In this document: one piece after another, positions 1 to 8,329 of the stretch | Layout: each line of letters begins with the position of its first letter | How positions within the stretch are numbered: position 1 is the stretch's first letter | Source of the DNA: Sphingobacteriaceae bacterium DW12 | GTDB taxonomy: Bacteria > Bacteroidota > Bacteroidia > Sphingobacteriales > Sphingobacteriaceae | Assembly: GCA_000783305.1 (NCBI GenBank) | Contig: JROE01000007.1 | Coordinates: 124,001-188,000 of the forward strand | Direction: 5' to 3' | DNA: 64,000 nucleotides | The notes under the pieces: generated by a model | The model's database searches: none | Seen by the model: the letters and a program-made list of their open reading frames with translations, nothing else | Told to the model about the DNA's origin: nothing | Translations under genes and position numbers: made by a program

Positions 1-85
1 TTAGTCTCCTCGCCACTTTATTAAAGCCTTGTTACTTTCGTCTCCGGAAGATTGCTAATAGGCTTCAAATGCAATACCAAAGATA
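1..85 (-). promoter_or_regulatory. Promoter -7 box and leader-like sequence running off the left edge
   Basis: On the minus strand a TATCTTTG box at 85-78 fits the Bacteroidota -7 consensus TAnnTTTG. The predicted transcript would leave the window at position 1. It contains an inverted repeat, AAGCCT/AGGCTT (plus-strand arms 24-29 and 60-65), suggesting a structured 5' leader of a gene outside the window. I recognise no riboswitch class and no clear -33 element. The rest of 1-458 shows no convincing gene. Confidence 0.3.
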
Positions 86-458
86 GTTTTTCCTTTTCTA
101 AATGTTTTATTACACGAAAATTATATTTAAGATTTTGTGGAATAAAGTGGGAGGGGGCCGTGGATGTAGGTCTGTGTAAGAAGAGCTCTTTGATTATCAA
201 TCGCGTAGAAGTAGAGATACTGATGTTTTGAGGATGACGGACCTGTTTTTTGACTCGTTATTTATTTCATAGTGTAATAGATGGGACACTAACTTTTTTG
301 AGAAATCCAGTTTAGGTCAGTCACTGATCTGAAAAATATAGCCGGAGGTATCACAAAAAAACTCTTGTTTGCTTTGATTCAATCTATCAATTTTATTCAC
401 AATTGAATAAATTATGGTATATTTATGAAGTTTGAACTGTTGATTGTTAATTTGACTT

Positions 459-1445
459 ATGAATCCTGAAATTTCGCTAGTATTATTTATTATCGGAGGC
501 CTCATTGCCTTCTTCTTTCTTTTGTATCTGTTGCCTGTTAATCTTTGGTTTACGGCACAGCTTTCCAATGTTAAGATTAGTCTATTGAATCTAGTTTTGA
601 TGCGATTGAGAAAGGTTCCACCCTCATTGGTGACAAATGCCATGATTATTTCTACTAAAGCTGGCCTGAATATTACCTCCAACGAAATAGAAACCCATTA
701 TCTTGCAGGCGGAAATGTGAACAAGGTCATAAAAGCCCTCATCTCTGCTGATAAAGCTAATATTCCTCTGGATTTTAAATTGGCAACTGCTATTGATTTA
801 GCAGGAAGGGACGTGTTCGACGCCGTCCAATTGTCGGTGAATCCACAGGTTATTAACACCCCTCCAGTGGCGGCAGTCGCAAAAGACGGTATACAATTGA
901 TTGCCAAAGCGCGTGTTACCGTACGTGCTAATATCAATCAATTGGTTGGTGGCGCCGGAGAGGAGACTATTTTGGCTAGGGTGGGTGAAGGGATTGTCAC
1001 CACGATAGGATCTTCTGTCAATCACAAAGAGGTGCTAGAAAATCCCGATCGGATTTCCAAGACGGTATTATCAAAAGGTTTGGACTCTGGTACTGCATTC
1101 GAAATCTTGTCTATTGATATTGCAGATATCGATATCGGCGAGAATATTGGGGCAAAATTACAAATTGATCAAGCTGAGGCCGATCTTAAAGTGGCCAATG
1201 CACGTGCGGAAGAGCGCCGAGCTATGGCAGTAGCTAATGAGCAAGAGATGCGTGCAAAAGCGCAAGAAGCTAGGGCTAAAGTAATAGATGCCGAAGCACA
1301 AGTACCACTTGCTATGGCAGAAGCATTCCGAAGTGGTAACCTTGGTGTTATGGATTATTATAAGATACAAAATATACAGGCCGATTCCGAAATGCGATCC
1401 TCGATTGCCAAGCCAAATGCTGGAGATAAGGGGACGAACAAATAG
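459..1445 (+). CDS. floA: Flotillin-like protein FloA (UPF0365)
   Basis: FloA proteins are membrane scaffolds that form functional membrane microdomains at the inner face of the cytoplasmic membrane. The 328-aa length is usual for the family. A single N-terminal hydrophobic segment (about residues 5-27) is followed by an SPFH-like core with the alternating small-residue stretches typical of FloA. An Ala/Glu/Arg-rich probable coiled coil covers about residues 235-300. The ATG at 459 precedes the membrane segment directly, so the start looks right. The gene stands alone and ends in a strong hairpin terminator. Bacillus homologues often sit beside an NfeD protein, but none is visible here. Confidence 0.93.
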   Translation: MNPEISLVLFIIGGLIAFFFLLYLLPVNLWFTAQLSNVKISLLNLVLMRLRKVPPSLVTNAMIISTKAGLNITSNEIETHYLAGGNVNKVIKALISADKANIPLDFKLATAIDLAGRDVFDAVQLSVNPQVINTPPVAAVAKDGIQLIAKARVTVRANINQLVGGAGEETILARVGEGIVTTIGSSVNHKEVLENPDRISKTVLSKGLDSGTAFEILSIDIADIDIGENIGAKLQIDQAEADLKVANARAEERRAMAVANEQEMRAKAQEARAKVIDAEAQVPLAMAEAFRSGNLGVMDYYKIQNIQADSEMRSSIAKPNAGDKGTNK

Positions 1446-1482
1446 GCTTTTCTATTGTAATAGAAATATTATAAAAATAGTC

Positions 1483-1514
1483 AACCGATTGTGTATTGCA
1501 CAATCGGTTTTTTT
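1483..1514 (+). terminator. Rho-independent terminator of floA
   Basis: Perfect 11-bp stem AACCGATTGTG/CACAATCGGTT (1483-1493 and 1499-1509) with a 5-nt loop, followed by a T run to 1514. It lies 37 bp after the floA stop codon. Confidence 0.85.
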
Positions 1515-1664
1515 ATGTTCAGTTGATTGCCTTAAGTTACCATGTTCAGTTCGAATCCGCTATATTTAGCCAAACTTTAATTTTTGGATGGAAATATTCC
1601 CCATCATAAGGTATTCCTATCCGTAGTAATTTGGAGTTTATCCTTAAAACCAAACAATATTCCA

Positions 1665-2960
1665 ATGAAAAAAATGTTTTTGTTTTTCCTCCTCTTTCCT
1701 ATTCTTACACAAGCACAGCAAATCGTAGAACAAGGAGCGACCACCTTCTTTTTGCCAATTGGCGGAAATACTTGGCAGTACCCAGCAGCCACGAATACCC
1801 AGAATCTATTAAAAGGAGATGAAATCAAAGGATGGAACGATCCACAAATTAGTTTTAAATCATTTGTCAGATTTGGACGAACTGGACAAGTTAATCTAAA
1901 AATGGTAATATCGGCGATAAACGATGGCGGAAAATATACCGTTAAGATTGGCGAAAAAAAGAAGGCGATTGTACTGTCCAACGAAAAAGTAGTTGACTTA
2001 GGAGAGTGGAGTGTAAAAGATACCGGGTACTATGCGATTGAATTGGTCGCAGAAGGAGTAAAGCGTCATTTTGCAGATATTAAAGGTTACCAAGTAGAAG
2101 GTAAATCTCTTTTGATAGCTTCTGCCAATTTTGTGCCGACCAATGAAGGTAATTTTTTTTACTGGGGCAGGAGAGGGCCATCGGTACATATGGGATACAT
2201 ACAGCCTCAGGATAAAGAAATTGAATATTACTATAACGAAGTGACAGTTGGTAAAGGTAATGACGTAGAAGGCTCATACTACATGGCGAATGGTTTCTCC
2301 GGCGGATATTTTGGTATGCAGGTGAATAGTAAAACAGAACGAAGAATACTTTTTTCAGTATGGAGTCCCTTTACCACAGATGACCCAAACGCAATCCCCG
2401 ATGATCATAAGATTATCCTAAAGGCTAAAGGGGAGGGAGTACATACGGGTGAGTTTGGGAATGAAGGGTCGGGTGGTCAAAGTTTTTTGCGATATAATTG
2501 GATTACCGGCAATACCTATAAATTTTTGCTGAAAGGAAGACCCGTTGCAGATGACTACACCGAGTATACGGCATGGTTTTACGCCCCAGAGAAAGGAAAA
2601 TGGCAACTCATTGCACAGTTTGAGAGGCCCAAGACGCATTCGTATTTAAAAGGTTTCCATTCCTTTTTAGAAAATTTTGATCCTACCAAAGGAATTTACC
2701 AACGTCAGGTGACGTTCGGGAATCAATGGGTGCGAGATGCACAAGGCAATTGGATTGAATGTACAAAAGGTAAATTTACGGCCGATCAGACAGCCCGAAA
2801 AGGATACCGACTGGATTATGCAGGTGGTGTGAAAGGTGATTCTTTTTTCCTCAGAAACTGTGGTTTTTTTGCGGATAAAACAGTAGTAGATGCTCGTTTC
2901 GAGCGGAAGTCTATTGGAAAGATTCCAGAGATTGATTTTAATAATTTGCCTTTGAAATAA
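1665..2960 (+). CDS. Secreted DUF5077/DUF3472 protein
   Basis: A secreted protein of unknown biochemical role. The ATG at 1665 gives 431 aa starting with a clean signal peptide (MKKMFLFFLLFPILTQAQ); the frame stays open upstream to 1584, but that extension would bury the signal. After the signal, about residues 25-145 resemble the DUF5077 beta-sandwich module, and about residues 165-400 match DUF3472, with Trp- and Gly-rich blocks such as YWGRRGPSVHMGY and SVWSPFTTDDP. These two domains often co-occur in Bacteroidota and are thought to act on or bind polysaccharide, but no catalytic residues can be named. It is monocistronic and followed by a hairpin terminator. Confidence 0.8.
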   Translation: MKKMFLFFLLFPILTQAQQIVEQGATTFFLPIGGNTWQYPAATNTQNLLKGDEIKGWNDPQISFKSFVRFGRTGQVNLKMVISAINDGGKYTVKIGEKKKAIVLSNEKVVDLGEWSVKDTGYYAIELVAEGVKRHFADIKGYQVEGKSLLIASANFVPTNEGNFFYWGRRGPSVHMGYIQPQDKEIEYYYNEVTVGKGNDVEGSYYMANGFSGGYFGMQVNSKTERRILFSVWSPFTTDDPNAIPDDHKIILKAKGEGVHTGEFGNEGSGGQSFLRYNWITGNTYKFLLKGRPVADDYTEYTAWFYAPEKGKWQLIAQFERPKTHSYLKGFHSFLENFDPTKGIYQRQVTFGNQWVRDAQGNWIECTKGKFTADQTARKGYRLDYAGGVKGDSFFLRNCGFFADKTVVDARFERKSIGKIPEIDFNNLPLK

Positions 2961-2984
2961 GCAATTGATATAACAAAGTGTAAG

Positions 2985-3008
2985 GCAGCCATTGGCTGCT
3001 TTTTTTTT
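2985..3008 (+). terminator. Terminator of the DUF3472 gene
   Basis: Stem GCAGCC/GGCTGC (2985-2990 and 2994-2999) with a 3-nt loop, followed by nine T residues (3000-3008). Confidence 0.8.
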
Positions 3009-3092
3009 GAATTCCCGATTAGTTGTTGTAAACAGTTTAAGGTGATCGATATTCTTATATTTTACTTTATCCCTTTTTTATCGTACCGTTAG

Positions 3093-3213
3093 AAAAAAAC
3101 AAAACCCTGACGATGGGCGCCAGGGTTCGTTACTAACCAATTATAAACCTAAATTATGAAAAGACATTTTAAAATTAGCCGTCACCATAACGACTAGATA
3201 ACCTTTAATTATC
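3093..3213 (-). ncRNA. Candidate small RNA, about 120 nt, own promoter and terminator
   Basis: The 500-bp gap 2961-3460 holds a complete minus-strand transcription unit. A promoter lies at 3219-3251, and a terminator forms from stem AACCCTG/CAGGGTT (plus-strand arms 3121-3127 and 3103-3109, extended by three inner pairs) followed by a T-rich tract down to 3093. No credible protein is encoded: the longest frame is about 15 codons. The opposite strand has a 13-codon frame, MKRHFKISRHHND (3156-3197), but no terminator follows it, so I favour a minus-strand RNA. The family is not identified; the Rfam Flavo-1 model is worth testing. A trans-acting sRNA or an attenuated leader relic are both possible. 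Confidence 0.5.
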
Positions 3214-3218
3214 TTCTA

Positions 3219-3251
3219 CAAAGATACAATCTAATCGGGTCTCGCTCCAAA
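3219..3251 (-). promoter_or_regulatory. Promoter of the candidate small RNA
   Basis: Minus-strand -7 box TATCTTTG (3226-3219) and -33 TTTG (3251-3248), 21 nt apart. This is close to the Bacteroidota sigma-ABfr consensus TTTG-N19-TAnnTTTG. The predicted start is near 3213. Confidence 0.5.
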
Positions 3252-3502
3252 TGATTTGAGCAAAAAGTTGCGATAACAACTATTTCATGACATTAATTTG
3301 ATGAAGCATATATCATCCATATTTTTATACCGAATACTTTCATTCTTCACAGAAGTTTCCTTGGTTCTGATTTAGTAATTATTCATTCAGTAAATGATGG
3401 AAATAGATATAAATTTAATAGTAACAGCATTATAAAAAGAAAACTATTACTTGTTAAAAGATGCAAGTTTATCTAAGTTTGAATACATTAAAAGATCGAG
3501 GT

Positions 3503-4021
3503 ATGATTTTACAGGAATTTGCAAAAATAAAAGCAATCGTAATGGATGTAGATGGCGTGCTGACAGACGGAACTGTCCAAGTGGACGAGCATGGAGAGCA
3601 GTTGCGTACGTTTAACGTTAAAGACGGTTATGCCATGCATTTGGCCATTTCGAAGGGGCTACCTATCGTTGTGATTTCAGGAGGAAAGAACGCAGGTGTA
3701 CAACGACGATTAGAGGGACTAGGTATACAGGAGATTCATCTAGGCGTTGCTGACAAACTAACCTTGCTAGGAAATATATTGCACCGTTTCAAAATTGAAT
3801 TGGGAGAAGTCATGTTCATTGGAGACGATATGCCCGACTATCACTGTATGAAAGCTGTTGGGATTGCGGCTTGTCCTGCCGATGCAGTTGAAGAAATTAG
3901 ACAAATCTCACACTATGTATCGGGCAAGAGCGGAGGGAAAGGCGTGGTGCGTGAACTCATCGAAAAGACATTGAAGCTCCAAAATAAATGGTTTGATGAT
4001 AATAATGTGAAAAGCATCTAA
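3503..4021 (+). CDS. kdsC: KdsC-like HAD phosphatase (3-deoxy-manno-octulosonate-8-phosphate phosphatase)
   Basis: HAD hydrolase of the small KdsC (IIIC) type, which dephosphorylates KDO-8-P in lipopolysaccharide core synthesis. The nucleophile motif DVDGVLTDG begins at residue 15 (D15 and D17), and the acidic GDDMPD metal site lies near residue 110. There is no cap domain. The ATG at 3503 gives 172 aa, the usual family length. An in-frame ATG at 3461 would add 14 residues with no family resemblance, but cannot be excluded. The gene is followed 3 bp later by maf, so the two are probably co-transcribed. A related HAD phosphatase of other specificity is the main alternative. Confidence 0.85.
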   Translation: MILQEFAKIKAIVMDVDGVLTDGTVQVDEHGEQLRTFNVKDGYAMHLAISKGLPIVVISGGKNAGVQRRLEGLGIQEIHLGVADKLTLLGNILHRFKIELGEVMFIGDDMPDYHCMKAVGIAACPADAVEEIRQISHYVSGKSGGKGVVRELIEKTLKLQNKWFDDNNVKSI

Positions 4022-4024
4022 CAC

Positions 4025-4603
4025 ATGTTAAAGAATTTAGAAAATATATCAATAGTACTTGGCTCTCAATCACCTCGACGTAGCGAACTATTGAAAGCTA
4101 TGGGTGTAGATTTTGAAGTTGTGGTCAAAACGACGGACGAGTCGTATGACGAAGCCTTGTCCCCCAAAGAAATAGCTGTCGCTATTGCTGAACAAAAAGC
4201 TTCAGCATTTCAAACCACCGAATTTCAAGATAAACTCGTCATCACGGCAGATACCATTGTAGTAGCTAATCATTTGATACTAGGTAAACCCAAAGATAGC
4301 GATGCTGCAAAAGAGATGTTGTCACTCCTTAGTGGAAATACGCATGAGGTGATGAGTGCAGTTACTCTTCTCTGGAAGGGGCAGGTCAATACATTTGTGG
4401 AAGTGACTGCAGTTACACTTAATCCATTGACATATGATGAGATTGCATATTATGTTAATCAATATCAACCGTTCGATAAGGCTGGATCCTATGGAATTCA
4501 AGAGTGGATCGGTTTAGTCGGCATTCTTAAATTAGAAGGTACTTATACGAATGTGGTAGGGTTGCCGACAGCCAGACTCTATCAGGAGTTGAAAAAAATA
4601 TGA
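4025..4603 (+). CDS. maf: Maf nucleotide pyrophosphatase (dTTP/UTP type)
   Basis: Maf/YhdE proteins hydrolyse non-canonical or surplus nucleoside triphosphates (dTTP, UTP, modified pyrimidines) to monophosphate and pyrophosphate. The signature SQSPRR at residues 14-19 is followed by TADTIV and by FDKAGSYGIQ, all catalytic or substrate-binding blocks of the family. At 192 aa the length is typical. It follows the kdsC-like gene by 3 bp and converges on the TonB receptor gene; its stop codon is part of the palindromic terminator at 4600-4654. Confidence 0.92.
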   Translation: MLKNLENISIVLGSQSPRRSELLKAMGVDFEVVVKTTDESYDEALSPKEIAVAIAEQKASAFQTTEFQDKLVITADTIVVANHLILGKPKDSDAAKEMLSLLSGNTHEVMSAVTLLWKGQVNTFVEVTAVTLNPLTYDEIAYYVNQYQPFDKAGSYGIQEWIGLVGILKLEGTYTNVVGLPTARLYQELKKI

Positions 4604-4654
4604 CATAAAAAAAGAAGGGGGACGCTTAGCGTCCCCCTTCTTTTTTTATGTCAT
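4600..4654. terminator. Bidirectional palindromic terminator including both stop codons
   Basis: Perfect 26-bp inverted repeat (4600-4625 and 4629-4654) around a 3-nt loop. It contains the maf stop (TGA, 4601-4603) and the receptor stop (4651-4653) in its opposite arms. The G/C-rich core GGGGGACGC is flanked by A7 and T7 tracts, giving a terminator in both directions. Confidence 0.85.
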
Positions 4655-7572
4655 TTGATATGGTAACGTACTCCGGTATAGAATAGGCGTCCAGATAATG
4701 GACCCCAAAGCATATTCGTATCAAAATAATTGCCAAAAGGATCATCATGTGCCAAAATAGGGTTCTTTTGATAATAGTTAGTGAAATTTTCAGCTCCCAC
4801 ATAAATATCAAAATTCTTCGCTGCTCCAAAAGTTTTGCTCACTTGTGCATTCATCGTGGCATAAGACTTAGAATACGCAGGAAGTTGGTATTCGACTGGA
4901 TTCGCCGTTGTAGAAGGTAGCCTTTTTTGTCCTACAATGTTGAGGGTGTAATCAAAGCTCCAGCCCGAATGTAAGGTGTATGCAAGGTTCAGAAAACCTC
5001 TATGTTTGGCAAGAAGTGGTTTGCTAAGTCTTTTGTTGGTATAGTCGGTCTTTACGTCTAAAAGCCTATAGGCCATGCGTGCTTCTAAATGAGGTGCAGG
5101 CATGAATCTAAGCTCGGCCTGCATGCTATTAGAATAGGACTTCCCGTCAAGATTATAAAAGGCGACCTCCCTAGCGTTTTCAAAATCAACAACTACTTGG
5201 TTTTGAAAATGATTTGAAAAGACCTCCACAGAAGCCCCAGCCTCTCTTCCTAATAATTGAAAAGTTTGGTCTACACTGATACCTGTATTCCAAGATACTT
5301 CCGGACTTAGACCGTAAGCCTTGTCTTGAGGATTATTTGATTTGATTACCAATGCTCGACTGCTAGCCATTGCTGCCATATTCTCGGCAAATATGTTGGC
5401 CGTACGTTGTCCTCTTCCAGAGCTCAGCCTTAAGGTGGTCCCTTGGATTGGTTGATAACGAAGTTGCATACGTGGGGTCCCGAACCAACCGTACAACGAG
5501 TTGTAGTCCGCTCGCATCCCCAATACGGCATCAAACTTTTCATTTGGACTATAAGTATATTCTCCAAAGACACCCGATACCACTTCTTTTCTGGCGTAAC
5601 CCATACCGGCCAATGTTTCATCTATATTATCATAGGTCACGGTCATCCCAGTTCTATATTTATGGGCTACAGACCCAATAATATCTTGGTATATTAAATT
5701 AGCATATCCATTCTTTTGTTCCGCATCATAAGTACGAATACCGAAGTAATTTTTTTGGTCATAGTACGTGCCCGATAATTGCAAGCCTATACTGCGATGG
5801 GAGTTGCCTTCAAACACATACCCAAACTTAGCAAATCCTTCGAATCGGTTGATATCAAAACCTACACCATAGCGGTTGGTTGTCAGTTTGTCGGTTTTTT
5901 CGTCAAAATCCACTTGCCCCCCAATACGGTCATCCTTGAGATATTTGACACCAAATTGTGCAATAAAACCTTTACCATTTTCATAGGCCCATCGATTCAC
6001 CCCAGAAAAAATATTACCAACAGGAAGGTCGCGAAATCCGTTGTTGCTGAAATTCATGTTTTTGTTGTACATGAAGTTATCATGTAAAAGCAAACCTACA
6101 GACCAATTATTTCCAAGTTTCTGTGCTAGATTGAGGTTGATATCTGTTCTCCCCATGTCATTTGCATAAGCATTGAAAAATAACTTTTCCGAATTTTGGG
6201 GCTTTTTTAGCTCTACATTGATTTGTCCAGCCATGCTTTCGTATCCATTGACGACCGATCCGATTCCTTTGCTGATCTGTATGGACTCAATCCAAGGACC
6301 TGCTATACTGTTGAGTCCTAGAGGCGTGGCTAGCCCCCTTGGTCCAGGTAGGCTTTCGACAGTAAGCTGTGTATATATGCCACTCAGTCCAAGCATCTGT
6401 ATTTGCTTACTGCCAGTGACTGCGTCATTACTGACCACATCTACCGAAGCATTGGTCTCGAAACTTTCACTGAGGTCGCAGCATGCAGCTTTAAAAAGCT
6501 CTTTTGAAGTCAATACTTCAACGCGAGAGGGAGTTAATGCTGATATATAGCTAGACTTGCGTCTGCCAGATACGACTACCTCTGAAAGAACATTCTCCTT
6601 GGCATGGACCACTAATACTTCATGCAGATTCTTGACTTCGACCGTGTCTGAGCGCATCCCGGCAAATGAAAATATCAAATACTTATATCCTTTCTCATGC
6701 ATGATATTAAAAACTCCGTTTTCATTGGTGAATGTCTGACTACCCTTGTGCTCCAGCCATCTGACATTTACACCTGCGATAGGAGTAAGGTCACCTTTGC
6801 TATTTTCATCGACAACGACTCCCTTTATTTCATGATCGTGGTCATGGTGGTCCTCCTCTTTGTGTCCACTATCTTCGTGATTGTGTTCGTTTTTTTCGGA
6901 ATCCCCAGCTGTAGCCCCCAATCTTTCGTACAAGCAACACTCGTGCAATTCATTATACACATCATCTTTTGCTCTCACGGCGTCCGTATCATGTCCAACT
7001 GCCGCAATATTTTGTTTGATACGATTAAGTCCTATGACTTCCGAATCATATTGAACGGTGATTATCCCCGTATTGCTATCCCAAGTGGATGATTTTACAC
7101 CCTTTGTCAAAGCTGCGGTTTCGATTCTTTTTTTACACATGGTGCAGTTACCTGCCACCTCAAAGATAGCTGTGCTGTCTTTTTTTGTATGCAGCTGTAC
7201 CTCAGTATTGGTTGCGGCTGGGGGCGGAGCGGGGAGCCTCTCATACTTGCAGCACTCATGTAGTTCGTTGTACACTTTGTCGCTTGCTTTCCTGCCTTCT
7301 ACATCGTGACCCACTGCTGTAATACTTGCTTTGACTTGTTCAATTTTTACCTTAGAGGCATCGTATGCGATTTGGATATTTCCGGTCGCATCGTTCCACT
7401 GCGCAGTTTTCACACCTTTAATAAGGGCCGCTTTTTCGATTCTCTTTTTGCACATGGCGCAGTTTCCGCCGACTTTAAAGGACGCCGTATTATCTTTTTT
7501 ACCATTTTGGGCAAAGGCTGGTAATGAACCTATCATGAATAAAAATAGTATGATATGGGATATTGCTTTCAT
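4651..7572 (-). CDS. TonB-dependent receptor with two N-terminal HMA domains and a His-rich linker
   Basis: An outer-membrane TonB-dependent transporter of 973 aa, probably for copper or another soft metal. Order: signal peptide (1-22); two HMA-like modules, each with GNCxMCKKRIE (Cys38/Cys41 and Cys143/Cys146) and each closed by YNELHECC plus YERL (double Cys 107-108 and 212-213); a His/Asp/Glu-rich stretch (about 229-248) with HHDHDH; a carboxypeptidase-like regulatory module; then plug and beta-barrel ending in a C-terminal aromatic-rich strand. The modules look like an internal duplication. HMA domains are usually cytoplasmic chaperones or part of P-type ATPases, so placement at the outer-membrane periplasmic face is notable. 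It lies downstream of a HYC_CC_PP gene on the same strand. Metal specificity is inferred. Confidence 0.9.
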   Translation of the reverse strand: MKAISHIILFLFMIGSLPAFAQNGKKDNTASFKVGGNCAMCKKRIEKAALIKGVKTAQWNDATGNIQIAYDASKVKIEQVKASITAVGHDVEGRKASDKVYNELHECCKYERLPAPPPAATNTEVQLHTKKDSTAIFEVAGNCTMCKKRIETAALTKGVKSSTWDSNTGIITVQYDSEVIGLNRIKQNIAAVGHDTDAVRAKDDVYNELHECCLYERLGATAGDSEKNEHNHEDSGHKEEDHHDHDHEIKGVVVDENSKGDLTPIAGVNVRWLEHKGSQTFTNENGVFNIMHEKGYKYLIFSFAGMRSDTVEVKNLHEVLVVHAKENVLSEVVVSGRRKSSYISALTPSRVEVLTSKELFKAACCDLSESFETNASVDVVSNDAVTGSKQIQMLGLSGIYTQLTVESLPGPRGLATPLGLNSIAGPWIESIQISKGIGSVVNGYESMAGQINVELKKPQNSEKLFFNAYANDMGRTDINLNLAQKLGNNWSVGLLLHDNFMYNKNMNFSNNGFRDLPVGNIFSGVNRWAYENGKGFIAQFGVKYLKDDRIGGQVDFDEKTDKLTTNRYGVGFDINRFEGFAKFGYVFEGNSHRSIGLQLSGTYYDQKNYFGIRTYDAEQKNGYANLIYQDIIGSVAHKYRTGMTVTYDNIDETLAGMGYARKEVVSGVFGEYTYSPNEKFDAVLGMRADYNSLYGWFGTPRMQLRYQPIQGTTLRLSSGRGQRTANIFAENMAAMASSRALVIKSNNPQDKAYGLSPEVSWNTGISVDQTFQLLGREAGASVEVFSNHFQNQVVVDFENAREVAFYNLDGKSYSNSMQAELRFMPAPHLEARMAYRLLDVKTDYTNKRLSKPLLAKHRGFLNLAYTLHSGWSFDYTLNIVGQKRLPSTTANPVEYQLPAYSKSYATMNAQVSKTFGAAKNFDIYVGAENFTNYYQKNPILAHDDPFGNYFDTNMLWGPLSGRLFYTGVRYHIK

Positions 7573-7729
7573 TTGTAATGATTAATTGTATGTGAATAAA
7601 TAATCCCTTAGAAAGTGTGCCCCTAATATCAAAGCACGGTCAACGTGGTTTTTGAAAGTAGGCAATGCAGTCACAGGCTTGGGGGGATAAAAGGACACTA
7701 TACATCCTTTATTTCAAAGACAATTAATG

Positions 7730-8188
7730 CTAAATTCTGAAATTACAATGTAGGAGGTGTGATCGGGTACCCGATATAGGTGGAGAGGAGTTAATATTCG
7801 ATAACAGATGTGGAATAGCGATATCCTCAATAGGATTGAAATTATATACCCAGAATAATGTAATTACTGCTGGGGCAAATAACGTAAAGGAGTTAATCTG
7901 CTGGCCAGAAGAATAGTAAGTATCAGACGACTGTTCAAGGTCCAGTTTTACGTCTTTACATTTATTTGTACTATCCACATTTCCCATTGGGTGGCATGAC
8001 ATCTTGATGTTGTCATGCTTTGGGCTGTCCTTTTTTAAACAGAGTGAACAGTTGTCATGCGAAGCGACTTCTTTAGAAAATGAAACCAAATTCGTTTTTC
8101 CGCTGCTACAAAAATGAAAATAGAGAGTCGCTCCGCTCGACGTGAACGAATATATAATCAATAAAAATAGTGCTAACCATCTTTTCAT
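7730..8188 (-). CDS. HYC_CC_PP family protein
   Basis: Small exported or membrane-anchored protein of a Bacteroidota family named for its motifs. From the ATG at 8188 it has 152 aa: a signal-like segment (1-20), HFC (25-27), CxxC (Cys47, Cys50), Cys65-His66, Cys77, a second hydrophobic stretch (about 98-114) and PP (136-137). The Cys/His spacing suggests metal binding. A TTG nine bases upstream is in frame but sits inside the -7 box and is unlikely to be the start. It lies 157 bp upstream of the HMA-TonB receptor gene on the same strand, so a joint metal role is likely. Function is otherwise unknown. Confidence 0.75.
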   Translation of the reverse strand: MKRWLALFLLIIYSFTSSGATLYFHFCSSGKTNLVSFSKEVASHDNCSLCLKKDSPKHDNIKMSCHPMGNVDSTNKCKDVKLDLEQSSDTYYSSGQQINSFTLFAPAVITLFWVYNFNPIEDIAIPHLLSNINSSPPISGTRSHLLHCNFRI

Positions 8189-8194
8189 CAATCG

Positions 8195-8202
8195 CAAATA
8201 TA
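8195..8202 (-). promoter_or_regulatory. -7 box TATATTTG immediately before the HYC_CC_PP gene
   Basis: Minus-strand TATATTTG (8202-8195) matches TAnnTTTG and ends only 6 nt before the ATG at 8188. Transcription would then start at or next to the start codon, giving a leaderless or near-leaderless mRNA. No convincing -33 box was seen. Confidence 0.4.
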
Positions 8203-8329
8203 ATAAAAACCAATCGCCTTGGCACGAAAATGGTGATTGTTACAAAAAAGTTATAATTGGAAAAGCTTCTCCCAAATCTTTCCCAAATTGACAATTTACT
8301 TTGTGTTAGAAATATAAAAGATAAGAATT

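Noticed and set aside
3156..3197. Plus-strand 13-codon frame MKRHFKISRHHND, considered as an amino-acid leader peptide
   Set aside because: Its His codons are scattered, no terminator follows on the plus strand, and the next gene is not a biosynthetic one. The promoter and terminator on the opposite strand explain the region better.
8186..8197. TTG at 8197 as start of the HYC_CC_PP gene
   Set aside because: It lies within the -7 box; the ATG at 8188 begins a proper signal-like sequence.
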